The notes under the pieces: generated by a model
The model's database searches: none
Told to the model about the DNA's origin: nothing
What the model saw: the letters and a program-made list of their open reading frames with translations, nothing else
Source of the DNA: Oscillospiraceae bacterium
Lineage (GTDB): Bacteria > Bacillota > Clostridia > Oscillospirales > Acutalibacteraceae
Direction: 5' to 3'
Assembly (NCBI GenBank): GCA_015066175.1
Contig: SVOW01000007.1
Location: 62,001 to 126,000, forward strand
Length of the DNA stretch: 64,000 bases
In this document: positions 60,144-64,000 of the stretch, piece by piece
How the letters are laid out: each line of letters opens with the position of its first letter
Numbering within the stretch: position 1 is the stretch's first letter
Program-made: the position numbers and the translations under genes

Positions 60144-60887
60144 ATGTTTAACGCAGAAAAAGTAAAAAACGAATGTGTTCAATGGATCCGCGATTTTTTC
60201 GATAAAAACGGAAGCGACTGCAATGCTGTAATCGGCATTTCAGGCGGCAAAGACAGCTCTGTTGCTGCTGCACTGTGTGTTGAAGCATTAGGCAAAGACC
60301 GCGTTATAGGTGTGCTTATGCCTCAGGGTGAGCAGCACGATATCGACAAAGCATTTATGCTTGTCAATCACCTTGGTATAAAACATTATGTGGTAAACAT
60401 CAAAGATACTGTTGACAGCATCCTGAAAGCTTTCCCCGAAGAATTGGAAGTTTCAACACAGACAATCCAGAACATTCCTCCAAGAATCAGAATGTCAACA
60501 TTATATGCAGTATCACAGAGTGTAAACGGCAGAGTGTGCAACACATGCAACCTTTCTGAAGACTGGGTAGGATATTCCACACGCTACGGCGATTCCGCAG
60601 GTGATTTTTCACCTATGTCAAACCTTACTGTTGCAGAAGTCAAAGAAATCGGTTATCTTCTTAACCTCCCCACTGAACTTGTTGACAAAACTCCCATTGA
60701 CGGGCTTTGCGGAAAAAGTGACGAAGAAAACCTCGGATTTACCTATGCAACACTCGATGAATATATCAGAACAGGAAAAATCGAAGACATCAAAACAAAA
60801 GAGCTTATTGACAGACGCCACAAAGCTAACCTGTTCAAACTTCAGTTGATGCCCTCTTTTGTGCCTGACATTGAAGTGAAAGCATAA
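60144..60887 (+). CDS. nadE: NH3-dependent NAD+ synthetase
   Basis: 247 residues: the ATP pyrophosphatase loop GISGGKDSSVAAAL, then NTCNLSEDWVGYSTRYGDSAGDFSPM and TPIDGLCGKSDEENLGFTYATLDEYI. There is no nitrilase-type glutaminase domain, so ammonia is the nitrogen donor. GGAGGAG precedes the ATG. It lies 32 nt after the nicotinamidase-like gene, so the two form a salvage unit. Confidence 0.95.
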   Translation: MFNAEKVKNECVQWIRDFFDKNGSDCNAVIGISGGKDSSVAAALCVEALGKDRVIGVLMPQGEQHDIDKAFMLVNHLGIKHYVVNIKDTVDSILKAFPEELEVSTQTIQNIPPRIRMSTLYAVSQSVNGRVCNTCNLSEDWVGYSTRYGDSAGDFSPMSNLTVAEVKEIGYLLNLPTELVDKTPIDGLCGKSDEENLGFTYATLDEYIRTGKIEDIKTKELIDRRHKANLFKLQLMPSFVPDIEVKA

Positions 60888-60918
60888 AAGTATATTCACT
60901 ATGTGAAAGGATACAGTT

Positions 60919-61884
60919 ATGATATTCGAGAAAAAAGTCATTGATATATACAAAGGTCTTGCATACACACGTTGTGACGATAACGGCACGGCTTATTATT
61001 TTTCTGAAAAAGATTTTGAAGGACTCAGGAAAGAAAACTACCCTTTTGTTTCTTCTATGGGACACACTCTGCAAGGCTTTATTTACAGTTATGAAAATCC
61101 GATTCAGGGCAGACTTATTGTGTTTGACCACGGCTTTTTTGGCGGACACAGGTCGTATATGAGAGAAATCGAAGAATTGTGCCGTCACGGTTACACTGTT
61201 TTTGCTTATGACCATACAGGTTGTATGGAATCAGGCGGTGAAACTCCGAATGGTATGGTGCAGTCCTTACACGATTTGAACGATTGCCTTTTAACTATCA
61301 AAAAAGATTCCCGCTTTGAAAACCTTGATATTTCCGTAATCGGCCACAGTTGGGGCGGATTTTCCGTAATGAATATTTCTGCACTTCACCCTGAAATTTC
61401 ACACGTTGTTGTTATGTCAGGTTTTGTTTCGGCAGAGATGATTATATCGTCTTTCTTCGGCGGAATTCTAAAACCTTACCGCAAAGCAATTATTGAACTT
61501 GAGAAAAAATCAAACCCTGATTTCTTCCCCTATGACGGAATAAAAACACTTTCAGAAACAAATGCAAAAGTGCTTTTAATCTATTCCGCAGACGATAATC
61601 TTGTCAGAAAACAAGTTCATTTCGACAAACTGAAAAACGCTTTGTCAGGCAAAGAAAATATAAAATTCCTTCTTGAAGAAAACAAAGGCCACAACCCCAA
61701 TTACACCTGCGATGCAGTGAAATATCTCGGCGAATTTACAGCAAAGCAGACTGCTCTTTCAAAAAAGAAACTGCTCACCACAGATGAGCAGAAAAAGAAA
61801 TTTGTAAATTCTTTTGACTGGAAAAGAATGACCGAACAGGACGAAAAAGTGTGGAACGAAATTTTCCGTTGCCTTGATTCCTGA
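60919..61884 (+). CDS. alpha/beta hydrolase
   Basis: 321 residues. Nucleophile elbow VIGHSWGGFSVM (Ser near 144), oxyanion region FDHGFFGGHRS, a catalytic Asp candidate in LLIYSADDNLV (near 219-229) and His in ENKGHNP. Serine-hydrolase fold of the lysophospholipase/esterase kind with a short lid. No signal peptide. AAAGGATAC precedes the ATG. The substrate is unknown. Confidence 0.82.
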   Translation: MIFEKKVIDIYKGLAYTRCDDNGTAYYFSEKDFEGLRKENYPFVSSMGHTLQGFIYSYENPIQGRLIVFDHGFFGGHRSYMREIEELCRHGYTVFAYDHTGCMESGGETPNGMVQSLHDLNDCLLTIKKDSRFENLDISVIGHSWGGFSVMNISALHPEISHVVVMSGFVSAEMIISSFFGGILKPYRKAIIELEKKSNPDFFPYDGIKTLSETNAKVLLIYSADDNLVRKQVHFDKLKNALSGKENIKFLLEENKGHNPNYTCDAVKYLGEFTAKQTALSKKKLLTTDEQKKKFVNSFDWKRMTEQDEKVWNEIFRCLDS

Positions 61885-61891
61885 AACGACT

Positions 61892-61930
61892 AAAGGAGAT
61901 GCTGTTTATCGTGAGCATCTCCTTTTATTT
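61892..61930. terminator. bidirectional terminator
   Basis: AAAGGAGATGCT (61892-61903) / AGCATCTCCTTT (61914-61925) followed by TATTTTA. It separates the hydrolase from the convergent membrane-protein gene. Confidence 0.85.
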
Positions 61931-62505
61931 TATGCTTTTACCGGTTGTTTTTCGTTACGTTTTTTTATGTCTTTTGCAAAAATTGTTCCGAATGTTTTTC
62001 TTACAAAAGGCTGAATAAAGAAAAGCTGTGTGAAAAATGCAAACGGGAAGTTATAGCATACGAGCTTCAGCCAGTCTGCAAGCAGTGTCCACATATTGAA
62101 GCCTGCTTGATAATTGTAGTAAAGAAATGCTGCAATAAAGCTCATTACAGGGCACATAATTGCAACTGTCGCAGAAATAATTGCTGTTTCAAAAAGAACA
62201 GGGTGAGTAGATTTGGGGTCAAAATTTTTGCAGGCTAATTTAAAAGACAACGGTGAGCCGAGCAGATTTTCAAGCGTGTAAGCAAGAACGAATTCTATAA
62301 GTACAACTGCCCATATTGGCACAGGTCTTCCGAAAACAGGCACACCGCCCATTTTGTTGATTGCAGCAATCACGCCCGATTCACCTGTAAGCTGCATAAA
62401 CATATTTCCGTGGATAACATACAGGCTGTAAAAAACATAAGCGTGAACTGTTATCACAACTGTGATAAGTGCAAAAATCATTCTCTGAAATTGGTTTCTT
62501 GGCAT
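61930..62505 (-). CDS. DUF2798-like four-TM membrane protein
   Basis: 191 residues with four hydrophobic helices (about 8-28, 52-76, 93-122 and 133-160). The opening QFQRMIFALITVVITVHAYV is typical of DUF2798 proteins, here as a tandem two-unit version. AAAAGGAG fixes the start at 62505. Function unknown. It is preceded by a structured RNA element. Confidence 0.65.
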   Translation of the reverse strand: MPRNQFQRMIFALITVVITVHAYVFYSLYVIHGNMFMQLTGESGVIAAINKMGGVPVFGRPVPIWAVVLIEFVLAYTLENLLGSPLSFKLACKNFDPKSTHPVLFETAIISATVAIMCPVMSFIAAFLYYNYQAGFNMWTLLADWLKLVCYNFPFAFFTQLFFIQPFVRKTFGTIFAKDIKKRNEKQPVKA

Positions 62506-62526
62506 AATTAATCTCCTTTTGGGCAT

Positions 62527-62600
62527 AAAAAAACAACACACGTATTTAAACCTGTACCGTAATCAGATTTACGCACCGAAGGTGCAACATGTGTCGTTAA
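62527..62600 (-). ncRNA. structured leader/terminator element (three-way-junction-like)
   Basis: Minus strand: an outer 9-bp stem CGACACATG (62588-62596) / CGTGTGTTG (62534-62542) encloses two small hairpins (GCACC-TTC-GGTGC and CGTAA-ATCTGA-TTACG) and ends in T7. It may be the MATE gene's terminator or a regulatory leader of the DUF2798-like gene. It does not match a riboswitch class that I know. Confidence 0.45.
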
Positions 62601-62647
62601 CTGCCTTATTTTATTTTTCAATATTATAACATCTGCAAAACAAAAAA

Positions 62648-64000
62648 TCAAGCATCGGAATTATTCAATTTTTTATAAACCGTCATTCTCATAGTAATAT
62701 AAGAAGCAAGTCCGCCGATAACATTTGATATGGGCTCTGCAAGGAATACTCCTTCTACACCGAAACCGATTCTCGGCAAAAGAAGTGTCAGCGGCACAAC
62801 GATAATCGCCTTTCGCAGCAAGGAAAAGAAAATTGCGTGTTTTGCATCTCCCACTGCCTGAAAAGTCGACTGACCCGCAAACTGCAAAGCCATAAAAACA
62901 AAGCCGAAGAAATAAATACGTAACATTTTTATTCCTGCTTCTGCCATAAGCATATCATCTGAAAAAATGCTGAACCATACTTTCGGGAAGATAAGAACAA
63001 GCAACCATGCAACCATAGTATAAACTGCACCCGTAACTGTGTTGAAGCGTATGCCGGATTTTACTCTATCAAAAGCTTTTGCACCGTAGTTGAAGCTGAT
63101 AACAGGCTGTGACCCGCTTATAATTCCGTTTACGGGAAGCATAAAAATTTCGCGGATTGAATTTGCAACCGTCATAATTCCCACATACACATCTCCCCCG
63201 AAAACCTGCAGAGTTGTGTTGCAGGAAACCTGAACAAGAAATGCTGTGCCCTGCATAATAAAGTTAGACATTCCCAATTTGAAAATATCTTTTGTAATTT
63301 CACCATTGATTTTTACATTTTCTTTTTTCAGCGTAAATATTGCTTTTTTGCCAAGCAGGAAATGCATAACCCACACTGCGGAAAAAGCCTGACTTATAAC
63401 AGTTGCAAGAGCTGCACCTTTAACACCCATTTTAAAAGCAAAAATAAAAACAGGGTCAAGAATAATATTTGTAACTGCACCGATGATAATTGAAAACATT
63501 CCTATTTTCGGAAAGCCTTGGGCATTTATGTAGCCATTCATGCCCGTTGTTATCATAGAAAAAACTGTGCCGATAAGATACACGTTAAGATAATCCCTTG
63601 CGTAAATAAACGATTCTTCACTTGCACCGAAAGCAAAAAGAACCGGTTTGCAGAAAGCAAGACCAAGGGCAGTAAGAATTGCAGAAGATAACAGAAGTAA
63701 CGCAAATGAATTGCCGAGAATTCTTGACGATTTTTCGTTGTCACCTGCTCCCCTTGCAATAGAAAAAAGCGGTACTCCGCCTACACCGAAAAGTGCGGTA
63801 AAAGCCATTATCAACGTTATTACGGGGAAAGTAAGACCGATGCCCGTAAGAGCCATTGAATCTGCTCCCGGCATATGACCGATGTAAATTCTGTCAACCA
63901 CGTTATACAAAAGCTGAACTAACTGTGCAACAGTAAGAGGCAGTGCCTGGGATATAATACACTTCCACACAGGACCTTGTGAAAAATCATTTTTAATTTT
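62648..64000 (-). CDS. MATE-family multidrug efflux transporter (5' end outside window)
   Basis: The reading frame stays open to the window edge. The residues just before the first in-window Met at 63970 read KIKNDFSQGPV, the usual MATE N-terminus, so only a few codons are missing. About twelve TM helices. Family segments: LVQLLYNVVDRIYIGH, GVGGVPLFSIARGAGD and NGYINAQGFPKIGM. Na+- or H+-driven export of organic cations or drugs is expected. Probably the last gene of its unit before the structured element. Confidence 0.9.
   Translation of the reverse strand, partial: KIKNDFSQGPVWKCIISQALPLTVAQLVQLLYNVVDRIYIGHMPGADSMALTGIGLTFPVITLIMAFTALFGVGGVPLFSIARGAGDNEKSSRILGNSFALLLLSSAILTALGLAFCKPVLFAFGASEESFIYARDYLNVYLIGTVFSMITTGMNGYINAQGFPKIGMFSIIIGAVTNIILDPVFIFAFKMGVKGAALATVISQAFSAVWVMHFLLGKKAIFTLKKENVKINGEITKDIFKLGMSNFIMQGTAFLVQVSCNTTLQVFGGDVYVGIMTVANSIREIFMLPVNGIISGSQPVISFNYGAKAFDRVKSGIRFNTVTGAVYTMVAWLLVLIFPKVWFSIFSDDMLMAEAGIKMLRIYFFGFVFMALQFAGQSTFQAVGDAKHAIFFSLLRKAIIVVPLTLLLPRIGFGVEGVFLAEPISNVIGGLASYITMRMTVYKKLNNSDA

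Overview
The window looks like a chromosome segment from a low-G+C, Gram-positive anaerobe of the Clostridia, most like an Oscillospirales/Ruminococcaceae-type gut bacterium. The basis is A/T-rich codon use, strong AGGAGG ribosome sites, Rho-independent terminators, a bacterial V-type ATPase, a LytTR regulator, MATE and ABC exporters and an xpt-pbuX pair. No rRNA gene or CRISPR array is visible. One complete tRNA (initiator tRNA-fMet) is present. The right edge cuts a MATE transporter gene.

Layout. 0-9.3 kb: a CapA-like phosphoesterase, an M28 membrane peptidase, an operon in which two SCP2-like proteins bracket a class III aminotransferase and a split transketolase, and an exported PHP-domain protein. 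9.5-10 kb: tRNA-fMet followed by a mosaic of direct and inverted tRNA fragments and the first copy of a structured repeat. 10-22.8 kb (minus strand): a co-oriented run of small-molecule-modifying enzymes (three SAM methyltransferases, GNAT acetyltransferases including an AAC(6')-like one, P-loop kinases, a HAD hydrolase), a REP-associated tyrosine transposase with REP palindromes in its own coding sequence, two ABC exporters, and a LytTR regulator behind a mini-ORF and attenuator. 23-28 kb: an operon with different codon use, probably for metal handling (DUF134 regulator, MacB-type ABC pair with a His-rich loop, lipoprotein, NifX-like His/Cys-rich protein), lying between two copies of the repeat family. 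28-31 kb: xpt-pbuX plus a small alarmone synthetase.

31-39.3 kb holds the most unusual locus. A HTH protein is followed by a 1263-residue protein that joins a Ser/Thr kinase, a STAND NTPase, TPRs and a C-terminal domain with uracil-DNA-glycosylase-like motifs. Next come six tiny genes (two zinc ribbons, three related hydrophobic peptides and one basic peptide), and a convergent protein with a HEPN-like N-terminus and a pseudokinase-like C-terminus. The composition recalls antiviral STAND (Avs-like) and other conflict systems. That role is inferred.

39.3-64 kb is mostly housekeeping: a MaoC-like protein; a two-component system with small paralogous membrane proteins on both sides and a shared 18-bp motif; a V-type ATPase operon (E, DUF2764, A, B, D, I, K) with a Na+-type site in K; and a complete chorismate/Phe/Tyr operon (pheA-aroB-aroC-aroEK-aroQ-aroA-tyrA-DAHP synthase) behind a trp-style attenuator whose leader peptide is packed with Phe and Tyr codons. 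NAD salvage genes (nicotinamidase-like, nadE), an alpha/beta hydrolase, a DUF2798-like membrane protein and the partial MATE transporter follow.
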